Assembly: GCF_014197445.1 (NCBI RefSeq)
Contig: NZ_JACIFO010000005.1
Span: forward strand, 62,001 to 126,000
Direction of reading: 5' to 3'
DNA from: Mesonia hippocampi
GTDB taxonomy: Bacteria; Bacteroidota; Bacteroidia; Flavobacteriales; Flavobacteriaceae
Length of the DNA stretch: 64,000 nucleotides
Shown here: in pieces, positions 34,456-43,240 of the stretch
How the letters are laid out: the number at the start of each line of letters is the position of its first letter
Numbering within the stretch: the stretch's first letter is position 1
Notes under the pieces: generated by a model
What the model saw: only the letters and a program-made list of their open reading frames with translations
Databases searched by the model: none
Told to the model about the DNA's origin: nothing
Made by a program: the position numbers and the translations under genes

Positions 34456-34800
34456 ATGAAAATAGAAAATACAAAAGCTCAAATGCGCAAAGGTGTCTTA
34501 GAATACTGCATTCTATCGGTACTAGAAGATAAAGACGCTTATGTTGCAGAAATCTTAACGAGCTTAAAAAATGCTAAAATGCTTGTGGTAGAAGGTACTA
34601 TATACCCTTTGCTTACTCGCTTAAAAAATGCAGAATTACTTAGTTACCGTTGGGAAGAAAGCTCTAGCGGCCCCCCTAGAAAATATTATAGTTTAACCCA
34701 AAAAGGAAAAGAGTTTCTTACGGAGTTAAGCCTTACTTGGCAAGAATTACAAGATGCAGTAAGCACCATTACCAACCAGAAAAACAACAACCATGAATAA
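34456..34800 (+). CDS. PadR family transcriptional regulator
   Basis: A 114-residue PadR-type winged-helix repressor. The family pattern is clear: KGVLEYCILSVLEDKDAYVAEILTSL opens the domain, LVVEGTIYPLLTRLKNAELLSYRWEES is the recognition helix and wing, and GPPRKYYSLTQKGKEFL is the characteristic wing end. It lacks the long C-terminal helix of larger PadRs. In Flavobacteriia such regulators head operons with PspC-domain genes; here the next gene overlaps by eight bases, which supports autoregulation of the operon. Confidence 0.92.
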   Translation: MKIENTKAQMRKGVLEYCILSVLEDKDAYVAEILTSLKNAKMLVVEGTIYPLLTRLKNAELLSYRWEESSSGPPRKYYSLTQKGKEFLTELSLTWQELQDAVSTITNQKNNNHE

Positions 34801-36490
34801 AACAGTCAACATAAACTTAGCAGGCGTTTTTTTCCATATAGATGAAGATGCTTACCTAAACCTAAATAATTACCTCAAAGCCATTAAGGCTTCCTTAGCT
34901 AACGATTCTAGCAAAGAAGAAATCATTCAAGATATCGAAGCCAGAATTGCTGAGCTTTTTACAGAAAAACTAAATAACGCCCAACAAGTGGTTAACAACA
35001 CACTTGTTGAATCTATCATCGAAATCATGGGGCAACCAGAAGATTACCAAGTAGATGAAGATATTTTTGAAGAAGAGTATAAAAAAGAAAAAACTAAAAA
35101 AACTCCTAAAAAACTGTTTAGAGATACCGACAACGGAGTATTCTCTGGGGTTTGTGCTGGTTTAGGACATTACTTTAGTATCGATGTTGTTTTTGTACGT
35201 ATTATCTTAGTTCTACTAAGCATTTCTAGTTCAGGAATTTTTGTTTTCATTTATATTTTACTTTGGATTTCTGTTCCCGAAGCAAAAACTACCGCAGAAA
35301 AACTCCTAATGAAAGGCAAACCCATCAACATTAGCAATATTGAAAAAAAAGTGCGAGAGGGTTTTGAGCAGGTTTCAGAGAAAGTTAAAGATGTTGATTA
35401 TGAAAAATACGGAAATAAAATAAATAAAGGATTTAAATCGACTACTAAAGGAGTGGGTAATCTTGTCTCTTCTGGTATAGAAATTATTGCAAAATTAATA
35501 GGTGCTTTTATAATTTTTATCGCTGCAAGCACCCTAATTAGTTTACTATTTGTTTTGGTTGGCGTTCTGTTATTTAACCTCTCGAAAGCAGATTGGGTTA
35601 CTTATGTAGAGACCGCTAACATTGGGGTTCCTCTATGGGTTGGCTCGCTTATCTTATTCTTTTTTATTACTATTCCGTTCTTTTTCCTTTTTACATTAGG
35701 ACTAAAAATGCTTAGCAAACGAGCAAAATCTATTGGGAGACCAGCTAAAATAAGCCTAGCTATTATCTGGTTAATCGCCTTGTTTTCTCTTATTTATTTA
35801 GGCGTTAGACAAGCTTCGGAATACGCCTTTGAAGCAAAAACGTCTAAAACCATAAGTTTACCTATCATAGAAAATGATACGCTACATGTAAAAATGAAAG
35901 ATTTTATTCACTCAACATGGCATTCTGACAATAATTACTCAATAGTTATCAACCAACAAGACGAAAAGGTTATTTATTCAAAAGATATCCGTTTATTTAC
36001 ACGTAGTACAAATAAAAAATCACCTTATTTAGAAATTGTAAAGTCAGCAAAAGGAAGCAGTTTTAACAAAGCAAAAAAAACAGCCGAAAAGATTTTGTAC
36101 ACAACAACTTTTACAGAAAACACCTTACAGCTAGACAACTTCTTAACTACAGCGGTAGAAAACTCATACCGAGATCAAGAAATAGACCTCTACTTATATA
36201 TTCCAGAAAACATCATTGTTTATTTTGATAGTAATACAGCGTATTTTAACGAATATGACCGCCAACTAAACGATATAAATTTACGTGGATACGAAGAAAA
36301 ATACATACAAATTTTAAAACATGATATACGCTGCTTAAACTGCTTTGATAAAACCAAAATAGAAGAAACAGAAGTAGAAAAAGAGAAAACGTTCTCTAAA
36401 AACACTACAGAAAATACCACAGAAAACAAAAATACCAAATGGTATTCTGACCAATTACAAACAGACACTAAAACCACAGAAAATCATTAA
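34793..36490 (+). CDS. PspC domain-containing membrane protein
   Basis: A 565-residue protein. The N-terminal 100 residues form a soluble domain found ahead of PspC in Bacteroidota (VNINLAGVFFHIDEDAYLNLNNYL). The PspC domain lies at about 100-165 (RDTDNGVFSGVCAGLGHYFSIDVVFVRII), with a transmembrane helix at its end; three more helices follow between about 230 and 345, and the C-terminal half, from about 350 on, is a hydrophilic domain of unknown fold. PspC is the membrane partner of the phage-shock stress response in enterobacteria, but no PspA is visible here. Coupled to padR by an eight-base overlap, followed 30 bases later by the head-GIN gene. Confidence 0.88.
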   Translation: MNKTVNINLAGVFFHIDEDAYLNLNNYLKAIKASLANDSSKEEIIQDIEARIAELFTEKLNNAQQVVNNTLVESIIEIMGQPEDYQVDEDIFEEEYKKEKTKKTPKKLFRDTDNGVFSGVCAGLGHYFSIDVVFVRIILVLLSISSSGIFVFIYILLWISVPEAKTTAEKLLMKGKPINISNIEKKVREGFEQVSEKVKDVDYEKYGNKINKGFKSTTKGVGNLVSSGIEIIAKLIGAFIIFIAASTLISLLFVLVGVLLFNLSKADWVTYVETANIGVPLWVGSLILFFFITIPFFFLFTLGLKMLSKRAKSIGRPAKISLAIIWLIALFSLIYLGVRQASEYAFEAKTSKTISLPIIENDTLHVKMKDFIHSTWHSDNNYSIVINQQDEKVIYSKDIRLFTRSTNKKSPYLEIVKSAKGSSFNKAKKTAEKILYTTTFTENTLQLDNFLTTAVENSYRDQEIDLYLYIPENIIVYFDSNTAYFNEYDRQLNDINLRGYEEKYIQILKHDIRCLNCFDKTKIEETEVEKEKTFSKNTTENTTENKNTKWYSDQLQTDTKTTENH

Positions 36491-36520
36491 TTTAACTTAT
36501 TAACCCCTAAAACAACAATT

Positions 36521-37249
36521 ATGCAAACCGCTTTCACTAAACTATTTCTACTTATAGCAACAGTTCTCTTTGGGGTTTCCTGCTCCACTTATACCATTAA
36601 AGGCAATGGAATTCTAAAACAAAAAGAATTTTTACTTCCGCAAGAAATCAACGAACTAGAAATTGGTAACGGTTGGAATGTTGAACTGATAAAAGGCACT
36701 GAAAACAAATTAATAGTTACTACAGATAAGAACATTCTAGAACTTTTTAAGTACGAGTTTAAAGAACACAGCTTAAACATAAGCACACTAAAAAAACAAG
36801 GCTTAATAAAAGCTACTAAACGCAACATAACTATTTATTACACAGGTAATATCGATGATATCGATGTAAGTAGCGGCGCCTCACTTAGCAGTAAAGATAT
36901 ACTTAACCAACGCAAATTAACCTTAGATATTAGTAGTGGTGCAGATATAATCCTTGAGCTAAAAACACAATATACATCGGTAGAAGCTTCTAGCGGCGCC
37001 AATATAAACTTAGAAGGAACCATAGAAAATTTAAAAGCTGAAGCAAGTAGCGGAGCTACTATAAAAGGAAAAAAACTAGAAACACAAACCCTTGATGCAG
37101 AAGCCTCATCTGGCGGAAACATAAAAATTGGAAAAGTACATGACAAAATAAAAGCATCGGCATCGGCCGGAGGAAATATAAAATACGGTGGAAATCCTAA
37201 AAAAACAGAAATAGAAAAGTCTATTTCAGGAAATATTAGTAAATTTTAG
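36521..37249 (+). CDS. Head-GIN domain lipoprotein (DUF2807)
   Basis: A 242-residue lipoprotein. The signal peptide ends at a lipobox GVSC with Cys21. From about residue 35 it is a right-handed beta-solenoid-like DUF2807 domain with recurring SSGA/SSGG turns (DVSSGASLS, DISSGADI, EASSGANI, EASSGATI, EASSGGNI, SASAGGNI), about 20 residues apart. Such domains are called head GIN and are presumed adhesive or structural in the envelope. It is the third gene of the padR - PspC operon, so the three probably respond together. Confidence 0.88.
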   Translation: MQTAFTKLFLLIATVLFGVSCSTYTIKGNGILKQKEFLLPQEINELEIGNGWNVELIKGTENKLIVTTDKNILELFKYEFKEHSLNISTLKKQGLIKATKRNITIYYTGNIDDIDVSSGASLSSKDILNQRKLTLDISSGADIILELKTQYTSVEASSGANINLEGTIENLKAEASSGATIKGKKLETQTLDAEASSGGNIKIGKVHDKIKASASAGGNIKYGGNPKKTEIEKSISGNISKF

Positions 37250-37286
37250 CCTTAAATTAAAGCTAAACTTTTCTAACACCAACACA

Positions 37287-38690
37287 ATGAAAAAATATTT
37301 CCTATACATTGCGTTATTCCTATATACTTGCCCCAATATAATGGGGCAAACTCTTTCTGGACAATGGTCTGGAAAAATTAATTTTCAAGGAGCTCAACTC
37401 AGGCTTGCTTTCACCTTTTCGCAATCAGAAGCAGGGAAACTTCAGGCTACAATGAGCAGCCCAGACCAAAGTGTATACGACATCCCCGCAGATAGCGTTT
37501 ACTTTGTAAATGATAGCTTAAAAATCGCTGTAAACCAATTTGGCATTACCTATCAAGCTAAAAAAACAAAGCCAACCAAATTTAATGGCGTTTTTGAACA
37601 AGCTGGTTTTAAACTTCCATTAGAACTTAATTTTGATGCCATTCCAACTTCAAAAAAAGAAAAACCACAAACCCCAAAACCTCCCTTTTCTTATCAAGTA
37701 GAAAACATCACTTTTCCTAACAATAAAGAAAATTTTAAGCTTGCAGGAACACTTAGCTTACCCAAAAACAAAACCAATTTACCCGCAGTTATTTTAATTA
37801 GTGGTAGCGGAAAACATAACCGAAACCAAGAAATTTTAGGACATAAACCTTTTTGGGTAATTGCAGATTACCTCACCAAAAACGGCATCGCGGTTTTACG
37901 ATTTGACGATAGAGGTGTTGCAGAATCTGAAGGAAATTTTGACGATGCCACTTCTAAAGATTTTGCTAACGATGCCGAAGCTGCATTTAATTACCTGCGT
38001 AACAGAAAAGAAATAAATTCTAAAAAAATAGGCTTATTAGGGCATAGTGAAGGCGGAATAATTGCTCCCATAGTTGCGCTAAATAATCCCGATGTAGCTT
38101 TTATGGTTTTGCTTGCAGCACCTGGATTATCTGGAGACGAAATTTTACTACTTCAGCAAGAATTAATAGGAAAGGCCAACAACATCAACCCAAAATCTTT
38201 AAAAAAGCTCATACAAACCAACCAAAAACTTTTTGAAATCGTAAAAACCACCGATGACAAAGAGTTTCTAAACCAAAAACTTACCGAAACATTAAAAACA
38301 CATAGCGATAAGCTAAACGTTTATAACATTAACGAAAATAAATTTATCGATAACAGCATAAAAGGACTCACTACACCTTGGATGAAGTTTTTTTTAAGCT
38401 ACAATCCGGCTCCTACTCTACAAAAAATAAATTGTCCTGTTTTTGCACTTAACGGGGAAAAAGATATCCAAGTTCCTGCAAAAGAAAATTTGGCCGCGAT
38501 AAAAAATGCCTTTGCTAAAAATAAACAAGCAAAGCTCACCCTAAAAGAATACCCACAACTAAACCACCTGTTTCAAGAATGCAACCTTTGTAATTTAACC
38601 GAATACGGACAATTAGAACAAAGCATTTCTCCTATAGTTCTAAAAGATATTACCCAATGGATTTTAAAACAAACCTCTAAAAAATATTAA
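37287..38690 (+). CDS. Secreted alpha/beta hydrolase
   Basis: A 467-residue exported protein: signal peptide (1-21, ending MGQ), a lipocalin-like beta domain (about 22-118) and an alpha/beta hydrolase domain from about 140. The nucleophile elbow is GHSEGG (252-257), so Ser254 is the likely nucleophile; the histidine is probably in QLNHLFQ near the C-terminus and an aspartate in GEKDIQVP. The pre-hydrolase domain with GSGKHNRNQEILGHKPF is a family hallmark of Bacteroidota esterase/peptidase-like enzymes. Substrate not evident; it could be a peptidase or ester hydrolase. It is 37 bases after the head-GIN gene and may belong to the same transcript. Confidence 0.85.
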   Translation: MKKYFLYIALFLYTCPNIMGQTLSGQWSGKINFQGAQLRLAFTFSQSEAGKLQATMSSPDQSVYDIPADSVYFVNDSLKIAVNQFGITYQAKKTKPTKFNGVFEQAGFKLPLELNFDAIPTSKKEKPQTPKPPFSYQVENITFPNNKENFKLAGTLSLPKNKTNLPAVILISGSGKHNRNQEILGHKPFWVIADYLTKNGIAVLRFDDRGVAESEGNFDDATSKDFANDAEAAFNYLRNRKEINSKKIGLLGHSEGGIIAPIVALNNPDVAFMVLLAAPGLSGDEILLLQQELIGKANNINPKSLKKLIQTNQKLFEIVKTTDDKEFLNQKLTETLKTHSDKLNVYNINENKFIDNSIKGLTTPWMKFFLSYNPAPTLQKINCPVFALNGEKDIQVPAKENLAAIKNAFAKNKQAKLTLKEYPQLNHLFQECNLCNLTEYGQLEQSISPIVLKDITQWILKQTSKKY

Positions 38691-38756
38691 TTTAGCATCC
38701 TAAATTGCCTTTTACAACAACCCGTATTTTAATTTTATTATAAACTACAAGAAAAC

Positions 38757-40220
38757 ATGAGTCCTAGCTTTATTTTACTTCTTATTGCACTCTATTTTGG
38801 TGTATTACTATTTATCGCTTACTTAACAGGAAAAAAAGATAGTAATGAAGTCTTTTTTAAAGCCGAAGGAAAATCACCTTGGTATATTGTAGCCTTTGGG
38901 ATGGTAGGTGCCTCTTTATCTGGCGTCACCTTTATATCTGTTCCTGGCTGGGTAGAGAGCTCTCAATTTAGCTATATGCAAGTTGTATTAGGCTATTTAG
39001 TTGGTTATTTTGTTATTGCTTTTATCCTCCTTCCTATTTATTACAAATTAAATGTTACTTCTATTTACCAATACTTAGAACAACGCTTTGGGAGTGTAAG
39101 TTATAAAACAGGAGCCTTTTTCTTTTTTATTTCTCGTGTACTAGGAGCTTCTTTCAGGTTGTTTTTAGTAGCCACCGTATTGCAATATTTTGTATTCGAT
39201 GCTTGGGGAGTTCCCTATGCCATCACAGTAATAATCTCTATTGCCTTAATTTGGGTTTATACGTCTAGAGGCGGCATAAAAACTATTGTATGGACAGATA
39301 CTTTACAAACACTTTTTATGCTAAGCGCGGTATTTATAGCTGTATTTATTATAGGAAAAGAACTAGGCTGGAGTTTAGAAAATGCCTTATCTCAGCCTGA
39401 GCTTAAAGCCTACACAAAAACTTTTCATTTTGATGATTTTTTAACTAAAAATTATTTCTGGAAAGCATTTTTTGGAGGTATGTTTATTACTATTTGCATG
39501 ACAGGACTAGATCAAGATATGATGCAAAAAAACCTTACCTGTAAAAGTTTAACCGATGCTAAAAAAAATGTACTCTCCTACAGCTTGGTATTTGTTCCTG
39601 TAAATTTACTATTCCTATTTTTAGGAGCAATGCTATTTATCTATGCCAACCGAAACGGAATAGAACTCCCTATGTTAGACGGAAAAGCAAAGGCAGACCT
39701 CCTTTTCCCCGAGATTGCCTTAAACCACGGACTTAGCATTTGGCTAGGTGTATTTTTTATATTAGGCTTAATTGCCGCAGCATATTCTAGTGCCGATAGT
39801 GCGCTAACATCGCTCACTACAAGTTTTTGCGTAGATTTTTTAAACATCGAAAAAAAAGAAGCCAAAAAACAAACCAGCCTGCGAAAAAAAGTTCATATTC
39901 TAATAAGTATTATCCTTGTTTTGGTGATTATAGCCTTCAAATATTTGTTAGATGCCAGTGTAATTGATGTTCTTCTAAAGGCTGCAACCTACACCTACGG
40001 CCCTATACTAGGTCTTTTTGCTTTCGGTATTTTTACCAAATATAAAATAAAAGATAAATGGGTTTGGTTAGTTGCATTAATTTCTGTTGGTATAAGTGCT
40101 ATTTTAGGTAATATTCCCCCGACATACCTAGGCGGATATGTTTTCAATTATGAGCTTCTTATTATAAATGGTGCTATAACATTTACGGGTTTATGGTTTT
40201 TAAAAATAAAAGATTGTTAA
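38757..40220 (+). CDS. Sodium:solute symporter family protein
   Basis: A 487-residue membrane protein with about 13 transmembrane helices, a member of the SSS family that couples solute uptake to the sodium gradient. The conserved [16 protein letters not shown] (TM1-TM2 region), [36 protein letters not shown], and [21 protein letters not shown] are typical, and [21 protein letters not shown] in helix 8 holds the residues of the Na2 sodium site. Substrate cannot be assigned; Bacteroidota members transport sugars, sialic acid or organic acids. The gene follows the hydrolase by 66 bases and ends in a terminator at 40347-40373. Confidence 0.9.
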   Translation: MSPSFILLLIALYFGVLLFIAYLTGKKDSNEVFFKAEGKSPWYIVAFGMVGASLSGVTFISVPGWVESSQFSYMQVVLGYLVGYFVIAFILLPIYYKLNVTSIYQYLEQRFGSVSYKTGAFFFFISRVLGASFRLFLVATVLQYFVFDAWGVPYAITVIISIALIWVYTSRGGIKTIVWTDTLQTLFMLSAVFIAVFIIGKELGWSLENALSQPELKAYTKTFHFDDFLTKNYFWKAFFGGMFITICMTGLDQDMMQKNLTCKSLTDAKKNVLSYSLVFVPVNLLFLFLGAMLFIYANRNGIELPMLDGKAKADLLFPEIALNHGLSIWLGVFFILGLIAAAYSSADSALTSLTTSFCVDFLNIEKKEAKKQTSLRKKVHILISIILVLVIIAFKYLLDASVIDVLLKAATYTYGPILGLFAFGIFTKYKIKDKWVWLVALISVGISAILGNIPPTYLGGYVFNYELLIINGAITFTGLWFLKIKDC

Positions 40221-40346
40221 AATGTTATTTTCTTGTAACTTTAGCGTAAATTTATCGTCTACTAATTAGAGTTAATTTAGTTAGTATAATTGAAAAGTAA
40301 CCAAATTTTTTCATAGTTGATGGTTAGTGTCTTATTTGGTTATTAT

Positions 40347-40373
40347 AAAGCCCATTTTATATGGGCTTTTTTT
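40347..40373 (+). terminator. Rho-independent terminator after the symporter gene
   Basis: AAAGCCCAT / ATGGGCTTT with a 5-base loop, then a T-run. It is 127 bases after the symporter stop codon. The rest of 40221-40487 shows no gene. Confidence 0.85.
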
Positions 40374-40487
40374 ATGGATTAACCTGAAACTTTATCTTAT
40401 AATTTGAGATAATGGCTTGTTCTTTCGCAATGAAATTAAAGTACAGACATCTCACCCTAGAAAATATTTGTGCGGTAGTAAAGGGCT

Positions 40488-40843
40488 TTATTTCTTTCTG
40501 ATAAAAGTTACTTTATTTATTAAGTTTGAATTAATCTCATAAATAACAACAACTTTTATATATTCAATTCCTCTTCTTCCTATAACTTCCTCTTAATCAA
40601 TAACTTTATTATCAAATACAATTCTATTTTTAATTGATGCTTTAAGTTTAGGGGAATCACTAAACACTTCAAAATAAACGGTTTTTAATTCTTCCAACCC
40701 ATTTAAAAAGGGGTTTCTTTATTAAAATTGTATATCTTAATGTCGTTTGAATAAAAAGATAAAAATTCATTCAAACTCCTTTGATTATAGGCTTTTAATT
40801 GATTTTCAACTACAGCCTCTGGAGTTTTATTTATTTTTAACAT
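40488..40843 (-). pseudogene. Decayed SnoaL/NTF2-like protein gene
   Basis: Reading the minus strand from the ATG at 40843 gives a coherent NTF2/SnoaL-like start, MLKINKTPEAVVENQLKAYN, then NEFLSFYSNDIKIYNF, and stops at a TAA near 40703. Moving one base at the T-run just there restores the frame (NGLEELKTVYFEVFSDSPKL and on). A second TAA at 40593-40595 interrupts it after VFDNKVID, and the frame continues EEVIGRRGIEYIKVVVIYE to a natural end at 40488. The total of 356 bases plus one is exactly 119 codons. The simplest reading is a one-base deletion in a T-run (five instead of six) plus one nonsense change. SnoaL-like proteins are small binding proteins or isomerases; the original substrate is unknown. 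A sequencing error could explain the deletion but not the stop. Confidence 0.82.
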
Positions 40844-40976
40844 AAGTTTTAAAAAATGTATTACAACGCCCTAACAGATATGGCGATTTACCTTGAAGTT
40901 ATCTCTTCAAATTTTAACTTTTTACTAAGCTGATAAAAAATTAAGCTTGCTTAAACAAAATGAAATAGACTAAATC

Positions 40977-41013
40977 AAAAAAAAAGAGGCTGTTTGGTTA
41001 AACAGCCTCTTTT
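40977..41013 (-). terminator. Terminator after ndk
   Basis: AAAAGAGGCTGTTT / AAACAGCCTCTTTT form a perfect 14-bp stem with a four-base loop, and the minus strand continues with a run of nine T residues. Confidence 0.92.
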
Positions 41014-41033
41014 AAATTTTTTAAGTATAGCAA

Positions 41034-41453
41034 TTAAAATTGCTCTCTTCCTGCAAAATGAAAAGCAGCTTCTATTTCTGCATTTTCATCACTATCACTA
41101 CCATGAACAGCATTCTCTCCAATTGAAGTTGCATATTTTTTACGGATAGTTCCTTCCGCTGCTTCTGCTGGGTTTGTAGCGCCTATTAAGGTTCTAAAAT
41201 CTTCCACCGCATTTTCTTTTTCTAATACAGCAGCAACAATAGGACCTCTGGTCATAAATTCTACTAATTCTCCAAAAAACGGACGCTCTTTATGTATTGC
41301 ATAAAATTGTTCTGCATCATTTTTTGTCATTTGCGTAAGCTTCATAGCAACAATACGAAATCCTGCAGTTGCTATTTGCTCTAAAATTGCTCCGATATGT
41401 CCGTTTTCTACAGCATCGGGCTTTATCATGGTAAAAGTTCTTTTTCCTGACAT
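41034..41453 (-). CDS. ndk: Nucleoside-diphosphate kinase
   Basis: Ndk transfers the gamma phosphate between nucleoside triphosphates and diphosphates through a phosphohistidine. The 139-residue protein has the normal length. The active histidine is His117 in NAVHGSDS, followed by the family signature's [22 protein letters not shown] at the N-terminus and [18 protein letters not shown] in the middle are typical. The start [14 protein letters not shown] is preferred over an ATG 21 bases upstream (41474), which lies in the promoter box. It is a monocistron between a good promoter and a strong terminator. Confidence 0.96.
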   Translation of the reverse strand: MSGKRTFTMIKPDAVENGHIGAILEQIATAGFRIVAMKLTQMTKNDAEQFYAIHKERPFFGELVEFMTRGPIVAAVLEKENAVEDFRTLIGATNPAEAAEGTIRKKYATSIGENAVHGSDSDENAEIEAAFHFAGREQF

Positions 41454-41471
41454 GTTTATTTTATTTTTTTG

Positions 41472-41501
41472 CAAAAATAAATAATTCTATTTCATTTACA
41501 A
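41472..41501 (-). promoter_or_regulatory. Promoter of ndk
   Basis: On the minus strand TTG (41501-41499), 19 bases, then TATTTTTG (41479-41472), a perfect match to the Bacteroidota consensus, 18 bases before the preferred ndk start. Confidence 0.7.
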
Positions 41502-41633
41502 GTTTTTAAAAAAATCTCTACATTTCTATTAAAATTTTAAATTTACCTGAAATATACTTCAAAGGCTATTTTTTAATTTTTAGGCTATATGTATAGAGAA
41601 TCTTACTTTAATTTTCCTATAGAAAACATATAA

Positions 41634-41664
41634 TTGGCTGTAATTTGAAAAAAGCATACCTTTA
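41634..41664 (+). promoter_or_regulatory. Candidate promoter of the nrnA operon
   Basis: TTG at 41634-41636, 20 bases, then TACCTTTA at 41657-41664 with one mismatch to TAnnTTTG. The box ends six bases before the start codon, which would give a very short or absent leader. Confidence 0.45.
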
Positions 41665-41670
41665 TCGGCT

Positions 41671-42699
41671 ATGACAAAAGAAAATTACACAGCACTTAAA
41701 ACGCTTCTCTCACAGCCTCAACAAATAACGCTTGTACCACACCAAAACCCAGATGGCGATGCCATAGGGGCATGCTTAGCTTTATTCTTTTTTTTATCTC
41801 AAAAAAAACATCTCGTAAAAGTTATCGCTCCTAATAATTATCCAGATTTTTTAAAATGGATGCCAGGGTCTGAGGAAATTGTTTTTTTTGAAGATAATCC
41901 AAAAGAAGCTACTGAGTTTATAGAAAACAGCAAGCTTATATTTACGTTAGATTTTAATAGTTTTTCCCGTATAGGGCAAATGCAACAATGCCTTGAGTTG
42001 CAAAAAAACAGCGCTACTTTTGTGATGATAGACCACCATCAATCACCCGATGATTATGCAAAATTCTGTTATAGTGATGTAAGCATGTCTTCTACTTGTG
42101 AAATGGTTTATCATTTTATAGAAAACCTTCGCGAGACAGCGAGCATCAATAAAGAAATAGCCACTTGCCTATATACAGGAATTATGACAGATACAGGCTC
42201 GTTTAGGTTTCCTGCTACAAGTAGTACCACACACCAAATTATAGCAAAGCTTATTGATAAAGGAGCTGAGAATAGTAAAATTCATCAACAAACCTTAGAC
42301 AATAATTCTTACAATCGCATGCAATTATTGGGAGTAGCACTAAATAACTTAAAAATAATCCCAGCGTTGCATACAGCCTATATTACTTTATCTCAAAAAG
42401 AATTAGACGATCATCACTTTAAAAAAGGTGACACCGAAGGTTTTGTAAATTATGGTTTAAGTATAAAAGGCGTAGTTTTTGCCGCTATATTTATAGAAAA
42501 CACCCATGAAGGAATTGTAAAAATATCCCTGCGCTCTAAAGGGAATTTTGATGTAAATAGCTTTGCTCGTGAACATTTTAATGGCGGCGGACATATTAAT
42601 GCAGCTGGAGGAAGGTCTCAGAAATCTTTAACTGAAACCATCGTTTATTTTGAAAAAACAATAAAGAATTATAAATTGCTGCTTACAGATGAAAACTAA
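41671..42699 (+). CDS. nrnA: DHH/DHHA1 phosphoesterase, NrnA-type oligoribonuclease / pAp phosphatase
   Basis: A 342-residue DHH-family phosphoesterase of the NrnA type, which degrades nano-RNA and can dephosphorylate 3'-phosphoadenosine 5'-phosphate. The metal-binding motifs are HQNPDGDAIGA near 24-34, FTLDFNSFSRIGQ near 91-103, and the name motif VMIDHHQSPDD near 119-129. The C-terminal DHHA1 substrate domain carries FNGGGHINAAGG, the GGGH motif. It is cytoplasmic. It starts a three-gene operon with gldI (overlap 11 bases) and a fused isomerase, a combination found in gliding Bacteroidota. Confidence 0.9.
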   Translation: MTKENYTALKTLLSQPQQITLVPHQNPDGDAIGACLALFFFLSQKKHLVKVIAPNNYPDFLKWMPGSEEIVFFEDNPKEATEFIENSKLIFTLDFNSFSRIGQMQQCLELQKNSATFVMIDHHQSPDDYAKFCYSDVSMSSTCEMVYHFIENLRETASINKEIATCLYTGIMTDTGSFRFPATSSTTHQIIAKLIDKGAENSKIHQQTLDNNSYNRMQLLGVALNNLKIIPALHTAYITLSQKELDDHHFKKGDTEGFVNYGLSIKGVVFAAIFIENTHEGIVKISLRSKGNFDVNSFAREHFNGGGHINAAGGRSQKSLTETIVYFEKTIKNYKLLLTDEN

Positions 42700-43234
42700 A
42701 ATTTTATTATTATTCTCTTTTATATGTATACTCGCTTGCAAAAGTCCAGAGCCCAGAAAACCTGTTGTAAAAAATTCTGGATCATTTATAAGAGAATCGG
42801 TAAATAGAAATAAAAAATTAATAGAAAAAGAAGAAAATCAAATCTTGTCTATTATAGAAAAAGATACCGCGCAAACCTACCATGCATCCTCTAATGGATT
42901 TTGGTATACCTATCATAAAAAAAACAATCAAGATACTCTCCAAGCCCATTTTGGCGATGAAGTAATTTTTGAATACAACATAAGTACGCTTGATGGTACT
43001 CCCATCTACACCACAAAAGAAATAGGAACACGTTCCTATGTAATAGATAAAGAAAATGTGTTTAACGGACTTCGACAAGGCCTAAAACTAATGAAAGAAG
43101 GCGAAACAGCAACTTTTCTATTCCCTTCGTATAATGCTTTTGGCTACTACGGAGACAATAACCGTATAGGCACAAACGTACCTATAAAAACCACCATTAC
43201 CCTAAAAGATATTAAACCTCAACACATAAATTAA
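42689..43234 (+). CDS. gldI: Gliding-motility peptidyl-prolyl isomerase GldI
   Basis: A 181-residue lipoprotein. The signal peptide MKTKILLLFSFICILAC ends in a lipobox with Cys17. After a charged linker, residues about 90-178 form an FKBP-type peptidyl-prolyl isomerase domain: GDEVIFEYNISTLDGTPIYT, FNGLRQGLKLMKEGETATFLFPSYNAFGYYGD and a closing strand. In Flavobacterium johnsoniae GldI is essential for gliding, probably by folding envelope components of the motility and type IX secretion machinery. The identification rests on length, lipoprotein signal and FKBP domain, plus the nrnA neighbourhood. It overlaps nrnA by 11 bases. Confidence 0.88.
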   Translation: MKTKILLLFSFICILACKSPEPRKPVVKNSGSFIRESVNRNKKLIEKEENQILSIIEKDTAQTYHASSNGFWYTYHKKNNQDTLQAHFGDEVIFEYNISTLDGTPIYTTKEIGTRSYVIDKENVFNGLRQGLKLMKEGETATFLFPSYNAFGYYGDNNRIGTNVPIKTTITLKDIKPQHIN

Positions 43235-43240
43235 AACAAC

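Noticed and set aside
36838-37146. 102-codon minus-strand frame inside the head-GIN gene
   Set aside because: A shadow caused by the repetitive SSGA codons of the real gene on the plus strand.
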